A stretch of DNA of 64,000 bases, taken from assembly GCF_017254915.1 (NCBI RefSeq), contig NZ_JAFKCT010000002.1:496001-560000 (forward strand). The letters run 5' to 3'. The number at the start of each line of letters is the position of its first letter. Positions within the stretch are counted from its first letter, which is position 1. Below the pieces are notes generated by a model that saw only the letters and a program-made list of their open reading frames with translations, was not told where the DNA came from and ran no database searches. The translations under genes were made by a program, and so were the position numbers. Of this stretch, positions 38,801 through 45,792 are shown one piece after another. The stretch is from Algoriphagus oliviformis (GTDB lineage Bacteria > Bacteroidota > Bacteroidia > Cytophagales > Cyclobacteriaceae).

Positions 38801-39303
38801 AACTCCTCGATGCCCTCCATCGCCGGGTGCTCGGCATCGATGATGTCCGCGGTGAAGCGGCCAGTACCATGGGTGCTAAACTGCCCACCGACTGCGCTTA
38901 CAAACCAATCCGAGTTTCTGAAGCACCAAGAGGCGCTGTGGATGGGAATCAGGGCTTTGCCACTCTGTACGTAGTCCTTCAGCGCGGCCTCTTGGCTGGA
39001 GCTGATGGAGTCGTGATTGGCATAGATCATCAGACCGTCGTAGTTGTACAGCACCGACTCGTTGAGGTCGTTGGGGTCAGAGGTGTAGGTGAGGTTGATG
39101 CCTTTTTGGAAGAGCGGAGTCCCCAGATACATCATCAACTTCTCCGAATTGTGATGCTCGCTGTCGTGTCCCAAGACGAGGATTTCTACCCGTCGGGGTT
39201 CTGTCATGGAGAGGTAGGAGTCTTTTTTGCCGCAGGAGAATAAGAATACGAGGGCATAGAGTAGGGGAAGACCATATCTTCCCGGCATTTTTAAATTGGT
39301 CAT
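35803..39303 (-). CDS. ThuA - PVC-type dehydrogenase - HEAT - LamG-like - cupredoxin lipoprotein
   Basis: 1166 aa. Lipoprotein signal with lipobox LFSC (~24). Domains: ThuA (glutamine-amidotransferase-like, ~35-245); PVC-type membrane-bound dehydrogenase beta-propeller (~290-660, AMAWDERGRLFVIETVDYPNE); HEAT-type repeats (~690-830); LamG-like concanavalin fold (~850-1020); C-terminal blue-copper domain (~1037-1166) with ligand pattern H (MQHNL), C and H (FICTVPGHW), M (RIMNG). Related proteins usually end in a CxxCH cytochrome c; none is present here, so copper may replace heme as electron carrier. It probably oxidises sugars in the periplasm or at the cell surface (inference). Confidence 0.88.
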   Translation of the reverse strand: MTNLKMPGRYGLPLLYALVFLFSCGKKDSYLSMTEPRRVEILVLGHDSEHHNSEKLMMYLGTPLFQKGINLTYTSDPNDLNESVLYNYDGLMIYANHDSISSSQEAALKDYVQSGKALIPIHSASWCFRNSDWFVSAVGGQFSTHGTGRFTADIIDAEHPAMEGIEEFETWDETYVHSHVNPDMHVLMERVEGDHKEPYTWTREEGKGRVFYTAYGHNEETWKQPEFQELVANGILWAVGDKVNELLAAYDIPVTQFQDAEIPNYEKRDPAPRFQLPLSPEESMKLVQVPVGFEMELFASEPMIINPIAMAWDERGRLFVIETVDYPNEIRKEGGDDKIKILEDTDGDGKADKVTVFAENLNIPTSIMAVNGGMLISMAPDFVFLKDTDGDDVADVREVVMTGWGKSDTHAGPSNLKYGFDNKIWGVLGYSGFRGEVSGVSHSFGQGVYRFEPSGENLEYLGNTSNNTWGLGFTEDFETFISTANGQHSVYFSMPNKYLKRPIFQGSANTVHGIDSHYDMPHITPFLRQVDWFGSYTAAAGHNFYTARSFPKNYWNRIAFVAEPTGRVLHNAIINTDGSGFKEKNGFNILASSDEWFSPVHAEVGPDGALWVADWYNFIIQHNPTPRGFENGEGNAYINPLRDAKHGRIYRISHKGGKDSKVFDLKDADGDELLEALKSENMFWRLTAQRLIVEKQDKSVLSGLYQIIGNQSVDEIGLNGPAVNALWALQGLGELGGENAEAMQAVEKALSHPSAAVRKNALRVLPRTESSLNAVLASNIINDTDLHTRKEAFLALSDMPFSEDAAKKLVDAAKAEENGKDAYLPQSIFAAVLAHPTEFAKLDNTAALQANSDTEVSLTDRISRSLVAEQYPLDQRNTILFPPDVAGKEISIRMMISKANDPLEGVLVAQGNNTNGYSLYIYKDALYFAVAQDEKLTLLKSKKALPEEQFTIDASLVEDGSLSLKINGEEVDKGKTKGLFTAPLTPTRVRVGQNDGRNVVGKYEGTWWFGGRLSNKSTLALKKPGAAIDLLGESSQAVAANGTTVIKLAVTPHEMKFNKATFTVKAGSQVTIDFENPDFMQHNLVIGQKGSMETIGLAADELARDPKGAEQNYVPKIPQVIAATKLVDPEGRESLVFVAPTEPGEYPFICTVPGHWRIMNGIMKVE

Positions 39304-39436
39304 GCTTTGGGTTAGCGGATTTTTTTCGATCCTAATATTCCTTATTTAGTGGAAGAATTTCTTACTGTATTCCCCTAATTTGTGACTGTTTTTTGCCAAT
39401 TTGTATTTTCAAAACCCAAAAAAAGAGCAAAAAGCA

Positions 39437-40315
39437 GTGAAGACGCCTTTCCAAAAATCCCGGATACCAGAGGGTAAAGCCTTTGAAATCAGAGAGTTGA
39501 TCGCCCCTTATTTCGATGTGAACTGGCATTTTCATTCTGAGTATCAGCTTTTTGTGGTGCTCAAGGGGAGGGGGACGCGCTTCATCGGCGACCACATGCA
39601 AAACTTCAAGGAAGGCGACATGGTGCTGACCGGTCCGGATCTGCCGCATCTCTGGAAAAACGACAAGGCCTACCACATTCCGGAAAACCGCATGGAAACC
39701 CACGGGGTGGTGATCTATTTCCCGGACAATTTCCTCAACAACTCCGTCTTCCAGCTGGAGGAGTTTGAGACGATCTCCGGCATGCTGAAAAAGTCCGTGC
39801 GCGGAATCGAGATCAAGGGCAAGACCAACCTACTCGTACGGCAGATGATGGTGGATCTCCTGGAGATCAGGGGAGTCAAAAGCATCGTGCAGCTGCTGAA
39901 GATCCTACAGACCATCGCCGAGTCCAACGACTGCAAGCTCATCGCCGACGCCGCCTACATCAATACCAACAAGGAGTCTGAAAAGGACCGTATGGGCCAG
40001 GTCTATGAATACGTGATGCACAACTACCAAGGCAAGGTCAGTCTGGAGGAGGCCGCCCAGCTGTCCAACCTATCGGTGTCGTCCTTCAGCCGCTTTTTCA
40101 AGTCGAGGATGAACAAGTCCTTCACCGATTTTGTCACCGAGGTCCGGATCTCCCATGCCTGCAAGCTACTCCACGAGACGGATCTGAACATCAGCGAAAT
40201 CTCCTATGAATGCGGTTTTTTCACGCTTTCCAACTTCAACAAGCTCTTCAAGGAGCGGATCAAAAAAACTCCCGTCGAATACCGACGGGAGTTCTTGAAT
40301 ACGTTTTCGGCTTAG
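39437..40315 (+). CDS. AraC-family transcriptional regulator with cupin domain
   Basis: 292 aa from GTG 39437, since the cupin domain starts soon after; an earlier TTG is possible. The N-terminal cupin sensor (~10-100, VNWHFHSEYQLFVVLKGRG, GDMVLTGPDLPHLW) precedes the C-terminal double HTH (~195-290, QVYEYVMHNYQGKVSLEEAAQLSNLSVSSFSRFFK...LNISEISYECGFFTLSNFNKLFKE). It is divergent from the ThuA/isomerase/Gfo-Idh operon with only ~130 bp between, so it is the likely regulator of that operon and probably senses a sugar. Confidence 0.92.
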   Translation: MKTPFQKSRIPEGKAFEIRELIAPYFDVNWHFHSEYQLFVVLKGRGTRFIGDHMQNFKEGDMVLTGPDLPHLWKNDKAYHIPENRMETHGVVIYFPDNFLNNSVFQLEEFETISGMLKKSVRGIEIKGKTNLLVRQMMVDLLEIRGVKSIVQLLKILQTIAESNDCKLIADAAYINTNKESEKDRMGQVYEYVMHNYQGKVSLEEAAQLSNLSVSSFSRFFKSRMNKSFTDFVTEVRISHACKLLHETDLNISEISYECGFFTLSNFNKLFKERIKKTPVEYRREFLNTFSA

Positions 40316-40372
40316 CCCAGCTGAAGACGATCAAAAGTAGGCATTGGACTGTAAGCTGGCGACTGGGACGGA

Positions 40373-41053
40373 TCACTGATCTTTCAGCTTCTCCATGACC
40401 TCATCGAGGTAGGAAGAGCTGATCGGCACGCGGTGTCCCCCAAGGTGCAATTGGTGCCTTTCGGCCTTGTTCACCAGGTTTTTGTTGGCGAGAAAGGAGC
40501 GATGCGTACGGACAAAGTGGGAGGGCAGGAGCTTCTCCGTCTCGGAGAGGGTCATGCGGCTGATGATTTTTTCCCTTTCCAGCTGGAAGTTCACGTAGTT
40601 GCCTTGGGCCTCGCAGTAGTAGAGGTCTGAAAAATCCACGCGAACTTGCCCCTCGGAGGTTTTCACAAACAAAGAGGCGGACTCGTTTTTGGGCTGGAGT
40701 TCCATCCATTCCTGGGCTTTCTGGCAGGCTTTCAAAAAGCGGCTGAGGTTAAACGGCTTGAGCAGATAGTCCAGCGCATTGAGTTCGAAGCCCTTCACCG
40801 CGTAGTCCGAATAGGCCGTGGTAAAGACGACCAGCGTCTCCTTTGGAATCAGCGCAGCCATGTCTATCCCCGAGATGTCCGGCATGTTGATGTCCAGAAA
40901 CACCAAGTCAACGGCGTTTGACTTCAGGTATTCCAAGCCCAAAATCGCATCGGTATAGGTCGCTTCGAGGGCCAAAAAAGGCACTCTGGAAGCGTGCGAT
41001 TTGATCACTTCCAGAGCAAAAGATTCGTCGTCGATGGCAATAGCCTTGATCAT
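40373..41053 (-). CDS. LytTR response regulator
   Basis: 226 aa. Receiver domain with phospho-acceptor D54 (VDLVFLDINMPD), acidic DD at 8-9 and Lys near 102, then a LytTR DNA-binding domain (~125-222, DLYYCEAQGNYVNFQL, FVRTHRSFLANKN). It forms a two-component pair with the histidine kinase ending at 41053 (start and stop overlap by one base). Target genes are unknown. Confidence 0.95.
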   Translation of the reverse strand: MIKAIAIDDESFALEVIKSHASRVPFLALEATYTDAILGLEYLKSNAVDLVFLDINMPDISGIDMAALIPKETLVVFTTAYSDYAVKGFELNALDYLLKPFNLSRFLKACQKAQEWMELQPKNESASLFVKTSEGQVRVDFSDLYYCEAQGNYVNFQLEREKIISRMTLSETEKLLPSHFVRTHRSFLANKNLVNKAERHQLHLGGHRVPISSSYLDEVMEKLKDQ

Positions 41054-42480
41054 CAGGAGTGGATTTGTACGGATAGGTGGACAAAGAAATCCGAGTCGTT
41101 GGAAATGATGCTGAGCTGGTGTCTGTCCGGATAGAGCAGGCCGAGGCGGCTCTTCACGTTTTCCAGACCGATTCCGGACTCCTCACGGGATTTTTCCGCC
41201 ACCGGCTTTTCGGGATGCACACTATTAACCAGGTCCAGGTGGACCGAGCCGGATATGCATCTCAAATTTAGCCGTATCCAGGATTTTTCCTTGGCGGAGA
41301 TGCCGTGTTTGAAGGCATTTTCCACAAAAGGTATCAGCAGCATGGGCGCAATATCGCCCTGGCAGGCTCCGTCCTGGATCTGTATGTCCAGCTCGAGGTT
41401 GCTCTGGGAGCCAAAGCGCAGCATCTGCAGGTCCAGGTAGTTTCGCAGGTAGTCAATCTCCCGTGAAAGGGGGATGCGTGGGAGTTGGTTTTCGTGGAGC
41501 ATGAAACGCATCATGTCGCCCAACTTCTGGATCCCGTCGGCGGTTTTGTCCGCATTTTCGATCAGAGAGCTGGCATAGAGCGTATTCAGGGCGTTGAAGA
41601 GGAAGTGCGGATTGATCTGGGAGCGTAGGAAGTCCATGCTGGCGTTGCCGTGGTCCACCTGGTTGGTCAGCGTGGAGATCTTTCCGACGTAGGAGTCTAT
41701 CTTTTTGAAAATCAGCGTAGCCAAGGGGAAAAGCACTACCTGCAAAAAGGCTACGGTCGGTAGACCGCCGAGAAAGAAGATTTCCTCACCGCGATACGCA
41801 TCTACAGCGATCAGGAAAAACACGAAGAGGATCACTGCCATCAGTCCCCAGTTAAACCATCTTGCCCGCTTGATCTTGCCCGCCAGCTTGTTTTGATAGA
41901 TAAAATAGTAATGATACAGTCCTAACAGGATAAGCCCAGGCACCACCATCCCGAAGATGATCAGTGGTCCCGGATTGGTGATGCGCATGACCTGGATCAA
42001 AAAGAGGATGCAAAAAAGGTAGGCTACGGCCAGTCGGACGATGTTGTAGATCTGGAAGTCGCGCAGGCGAGGCGGTGTCAGCGCCTGCTCCAGGATGTAG
42101 GCCCCGATCAGGTAGCAGGCGTAAATGCCCACCACGCCGAGGTAAAAGCTGGGAAAAGGCGCCCTGACCAACTCAGACTGGTAGGCCAAAATGGCGCAGA
42201 TAATCAGCGACGCCGCACCGATCAAAACGGTGAAAATGATGGGCAGCGCCGCTTTTTGCTCCCGCTGGTACTTGGGGATCAGGACCATGTGTACCAGATG
42301 GAAGGCTATGTACAGGACCAGCGGAATAGCCAATCGGGAGACATAGCGGAAGATTTCGTGGGCGGAGGTTTCGTAAAAGCCCGGGTTGAATCCGAACAGG
42401 TTGAACAGGATGATGGCCAGAAAGGCGGTGGTGACGATCCACCATTCGATTTGTCGGAAATCGAGGCTTTGGGATTTCAT
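41053..42480 (-). CDS. LytS-type sensor histidine kinase
   Basis: About 475 aa from ATG 42480; an ATG at 42504 overlaps the end of the small upstream ORF and could be used by translational coupling. The N-terminal half has ~7 transmembrane helices. Then a His_kinase domain (SQINPHFLFNALNTLYASS, phospho-acceptor His) and a HATPase_c domain with the N-box PFVENAFKHGI and GIGLENVKSRL. Signals to the adjacent LytTR regulator. The ligand is unknown. Confidence 0.93.
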   Translation of the reverse strand: MKSQSLDFRQIEWWIVTTAFLAIILFNLFGFNPGFYETSAHEIFRYVSRLAIPLVLYIAFHLVHMVLIPKYQREQKAALPIIFTVLIGAASLIICAILAYQSELVRAPFPSFYLGVVGIYACYLIGAYILEQALTPPRLRDFQIYNIVRLAVAYLFCILFLIQVMRITNPGPLIIFGMVVPGLILLGLYHYYFIYQNKLAGKIKRARWFNWGLMAVILFVFFLIAVDAYRGEEIFFLGGLPTVAFLQVVLFPLATLIFKKIDSYVGKISTLTNQVDHGNASMDFLRSQINPHFLFNALNTLYASSLIENADKTADGIQKLGDMMRFMLHENQLPRIPLSREIDYLRNYLDLQMLRFGSQSNLELDIQIQDGACQGDIAPMLLIPFVENAFKHGISAKEKSWIRLNLRCISGSVHLDLVNSVHPEKPVAEKSREESGIGLENVKSRLGLLYPDRHQLSIISNDSDFFVHLSVQIHS

Positions 42481-42496
42481 GGGCGAAAGGTAAAGA

Positions 42497-42661
42497 CTAT
42501 TCATGGAGGCTGTGTGAGGTGAGTTCATTTTTGGCTGGGGTTGGGGTGGCATCGTCCTCCTTGGAGGCAAACCACAGGAACAGGTTGTACAGCAGCGCGG
42601 CGGCGATGATGAGGTAAAAGGCCTTGCGTCTGTCATGCTTTCTGCTTTGGCTTGCATCCAT
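42497..42661 (-). CDS. Small membrane protein upstream of LytS kinase
   Basis: 54 aa: charged N-terminus, one transmembrane helix (AFYLIIAAALLYNLFLWF, ~14-31), acidic/Pro-rich tail. Its TAG overlaps a possible ATG of the kinase (42504). No known family is recognised. A role as an accessory of the sensor is inference; it could also be a chance ORF. Confidence 0.5.
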   Translation of the reverse strand: MDASQSRKHDRRKAFYLIIAAALLYNLFLWFASKEDDATPTPAKNELTSHSLHE

Positions 42662-43144
42662 GGGGACTGGGGAGAGTTGGTTTAGTTTTCGGGTTGAAAA
42701 TTTTACCAACATTACCGCCCCCGCCCAGCGGGATCAAAAAAATGTGACGAAAGCGGGGATTTGAGGGGTGGAAGTGGGGAGGTGGGAGGCTAGGAAGTGA
42801 GAAGTTTGGAAAAAGGGAGGAATGTCACCCTGGGCACCTGAGCGACGAGAGTCCCGAGGTCGAAGGGAGTGTCACCCTGAGCGAAGTCGAAGGGTTATCT
42901 GGTAGGCAGTCGGGAGTAGGAGGTTGGGAAGTTGGGAAGAGGGAAGCTCGGACTGACACTTCACTGCGACCCCGACAGGGGTCAAACTTTTGAATAACCA
43001 CCGGTGAAACCGGTGGGAAGCCAGTCCATACGCCACTTTCCCGCGACCCCGAAGGTGGTCGAACTCTGGGCAAAAAATACCCTCGATACATCGCAAATGG
43101 GTCGATACTCCTCCTCTGACATCGGAGACTGGACATCCGACCTA
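42662..43144. repeat. Repeat-rich intergenic region with palindromes
   Basis: No supported gene. It contains GACCCC-gaca-GGGGTC (42968-42983), CCACCGGT-gaa-ACCGGTGG (42998-43016), a 7/8-nt phased TTGGGAAG-type array (42903-42946), a similar G-rich array (about 42765-42810), and two near-copies of a 'GTCACCCTGAG' motif (42826 and 42870). These look like dispersed repeat remnants between divergent operons. Confidence 0.75.
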
Positions 43145-44614
43145 TTAAAAAGGATACTTTTCCAACTCAATCCCCCAGAGCCAGGGCAGGACAAAATACA
43201 CCATCAGCGCGATGATCAGGACGGAGAGGAGATTCAGCCACAGCCCCGCCTTCACCATGTCCTTCATCTGCAGGTAGCCGGAGCCAAAGACCACGGCATT
43301 GGGCGGAGTGGCCACAGGAAGCATAAAAGCACAACTCGCCGCCAGGGTGGCGCCGACCATCAGCCCGAAGGGATGCAAGTCCAACTTGATCGCCACGGAA
43401 GCCAAAATCGGCAGCAGCATCGATGCCGTAGCCACATTGGAAGTGACCTCTGTGAGGAAATTGACCGAGGCGATGATGACCAGCAGCAAGATAAAGAAGC
43501 TGACCCCCTCCAAAAGGGTGAACTTTTGCCCAATCCACTCGGCAAGTCCGGTGCTCTGGAAGCCCTCGGCCAAGGCCAAACCGCCCCCAAACAGGATCAA
43601 AACGCCCCAGGGAATGCGTTCGGCGGTCTTCCAGTCCAGGATACGCTTGCCAGGCTGGGAAGAGGGAAGGATCAGGAGCAGCACCACGCCAGCCAGTACG
43701 ATGATAGTGTCATCCAGCCCAGGGATGAACGGCGCCAAAAGGAAGCTGCGCGTGATCCAACAAAAGCAAACCAGGCCGAAAATGAGCAGCACGGACTTTT
43801 CCTCAAAACTGATCTTTCCCAGTGATTTCAACTGGGTGGAGATCACCGACTCGGCATCGTCCAGTTGGAAGGATTTGGGTAACTTATTACCAAAGCTGAC
43901 CAGGTAGTACCAGCAGATTATCAGCAAGATAAGCGCGAAAGGAAATCCGAAAAGCATCCACTCGTTGAAGGCGATTTCGTAGTCATAGAGCTCCTTGACC
44001 ACAGCGGAAAGAATCGCGTTGGTCGGCGTGCCGATGAGGGTCGCCATGCCACCGATGGAGGCGGAGTAGGCGATGCCGAGCATGATATTTTTGCCCAAAC
44101 TATCGGCTAGGATTTCGTTGGATTTACCCAGTTGGCTTTTGAACTGGGTGACGACGGCCAGTCCGATGGGCAGCATCATCAGGGCGGTGGCGGAATTGGA
44201 AATCCACATCGAGAGAAACCCCGTGGCAAGGATAAAGCCCAAAACGACCGTGCGGAGGTTGGTACCTAATAAGTTTATTATGTTAAGTGCGATGCGGCGG
44301 TGCAAATCCCATTTCTCGATGGCAGTGGCCAGGAGGAAGCCGCCCATGTAGAGCATGACCGTGGGATGCATGTAGTTGGCCGACACATCGCTAATCTTGA
44401 GCAGTCCCATCGTCGGCATCAGGATCAGTGGCAAGAGCGCCGTACCGGCAATAGGCAGCGCTTCAGTGATCCACCAGATCGCCATCCAGGCGGTGAGCGC
44501 GAGCATGGCTTGTGCTTCGGGATTGAGGCCCGGTGAGTCGAGGAGAAAGATGATCGCCAGAAAAGCCAGCGGGCCAAGGTACAATCCCAGTCGGGGAAGC
44601 CAATTGTTCATCAA
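43145..44614 (-). CDS. DASS-family (SLC13) sodium:anion symporter
   Basis: 489 aa, about 11-13 helices. Two SNT-type motifs: ISNSATALMMLPIGLAV and a second half with TEVTSNVATASMLLPILASVAIKL. ITEALPIAGTALLPL fits the DASS/NaDC family, which imports dicarboxylates, citrate or sulfate with Na+. The exact substrate is not predictable from sequence alone. Stands alone between repeat-rich gaps. Confidence 0.92.
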   Translation of the reverse strand: MMNNWLPRLGLYLGPLAFLAIIFLLDSPGLNPEAQAMLALTAWMAIWWITEALPIAGTALLPLILMPTMGLLKISDVSANYMHPTVMLYMGGFLLATAIEKWDLHRRIALNIINLLGTNLRTVVLGFILATGFLSMWISNSATALMMLPIGLAVVTQFKSQLGKSNEILADSLGKNIMLGIAYSASIGGMATLIGTPTNAILSAVVKELYDYEIAFNEWMLFGFPFALILLIICWYYLVSFGNKLPKSFQLDDAESVISTQLKSLGKISFEEKSVLLIFGLVCFCWITRSFLLAPFIPGLDDTIIVLAGVVLLLILPSSQPGKRILDWKTAERIPWGVLILFGGGLALAEGFQSTGLAEWIGQKFTLLEGVSFFILLLVIIASVNFLTEVTSNVATASMLLPILASVAIKLDLHPFGLMVGATLAASCAFMLPVATPPNAVVFGSGYLQMKDMVKAGLWLNLLSVLIIALMVYFVLPWLWGIELEKYPF

Positions 44615-44739
44615 AAGCGGGAGGCGTGGTGGTCAAAAGAATTCAGAAAGGGAAGATAGAAAAAGAACGGGAAAAGGGAGGATTTGATTTTTTATTTAAC
44701 ATAATATAAATTATAAAACAGTATATCGATTTTTATCAT

Positions 44740-45435
44740 CTAGACTTTCAGCCTTGATATCCCACCATCAGCGTGCAGCACTTGACCAGTGATCCAAGAT
44801 GATTTTTCACTCAGTAAGAACTCGGCCATATTGGCGATGTCTTCTGAGTTCCCTATTTTTTTTAATGGATGGCGCTGGGCGTTAGCCTCTTTCTTTTCCT
44901 CACTGCCAAGCAGAGAACCCGCCAGCGGTGTGTCGACGATAGATGGGGCAATGCAATTTACCCGGATCTTTGGGGCAAATTCTGCCGCCAAAGCTCTGGT
45001 CAACCCTTCTACCGCACCTTTGGACGATGAGACAAGTGAGTGAAAATTAAATCCCGTCTGTGCGGCCACCGTGGAAAAAAGCACGATGGAAGGACTTTGG
45101 GAATTCTTGAGCTTTGGCAGACAGGCTTGGAGTACCTTGACCGCGCCTAGGAACTGGAGCTGGTAGTCTGCACTAAAATCTGCCGGCTTGATCCTCGAAA
45201 AAGGTTTGAGTAGTATCGCACCCGGGCAATAGGCTACTCCGTCCAATACATCCGGAACAAAACTCAAATCCAGCGCGTCGCCGAGCACGTCTAGTTGTTG
45301 GATTTTTTCAAATCCTTGGTGAGTAATCTCGGTCTTTAGAAAAGTCCCAAAGACACGGTGACCGCCAGCGATCAGACTTTTGGAGAGGGATAGGCCTATC
45401 CCCGAGGATGAGCCGATTATCAGGATGTTTGCCAT
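44740..45435 (-). CDS. SDR-family protein with degenerate catalytic motif
   Basis: 231 aa from ATG 45435. Cofactor motif GSSSGIG near the start and NNAG-like AYCPGA. The usual Ser-Tyr-x3-Lys reads Thr...VSSSK (STVA...LVSSSKGAVEGL): the Lys is kept, but the Tyr position is Val and the Ser position is Thr. So it may bind NAD(P) without normal reductase activity. C-terminal ITGQVLHADGG is standard for SDRs. Confidence 0.85.
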   Translation of the reverse strand: MANILIIGSSSGIGLSLSKSLIAGGHRVFGTFLKTEITHQGFEKIQQLDVLGDALDLSFVPDVLDGVAYCPGAILLKPFSRIKPADFSADYQLQFLGAVKVLQACLPKLKNSQSPSIVLFSTVAAQTGFNFHSLVSSSKGAVEGLTRALAAEFAPKIRVNCIAPSIVDTPLAGSLLGSEEKKEANAQRHPLKKIGNSEDIANMAEFLLSEKSSWITGQVLHADGGISRLKV

Positions 45436-45465
45436 GGTCGGAAAACTAGCCACCTGCCGATTTGT

Positions 45466-45689
45466 TCATCCTCCCTTTGCATCAGCTCCGCGCAGCTCTT
45501 GGATTTCTTTCTCGAGCTGGTCTATCACTTCCATTTTGGCAGCATAGAGCCTGAGGTCGCCCGACCGCTGGATTTGCATCGCTTCTTCGAGCAGTCGCCC
45601 GACCGCTGGATTTGCATCGCTTCTTCGAGCAGTTTCCTTCGTTTGGTTTCAAGATTTTTAAGTGGATCTTTTTTGAAAAAGGAAAACAT
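45466..45689 (-). pseudogene. DUF6435/Lacal_2735-like small protein, broken by 38-bp duplication
   Basis: From ATG 45689 the - strand reads MFSFFKKDPLKNLETKRRK and LLEEAMQIQRSGD, then goes out of frame. Removing one copy of an exact 38-bp tandem repeat restores LRLYAAKMEVIDQLEKEIQELRG and a stop at 45466, giving a 61-aa coiled-coil protein typical of Bacteroidota. So a recent duplication inactivates it, possibly reversibly. Confidence 0.75.
45556..45631. repeat. Exact 38-bp tandem duplication
   Basis: 45556-45593 and 45594-45631 are identical. 38 is not a multiple of three, so it shifts the frame of the small gene above. It could arise or revert by replication slippage. Confidence 0.95.
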
Positions 45690-45792
45690 ATGGTTTTTCT
45701 TAGATCAACCCAGAAAAGCCGGAATTGTTGTCAGGCGAGGCACGACACATGTGCGGTACGAAATTCTCCACACCGAAAACTTCCTTGTCTTT

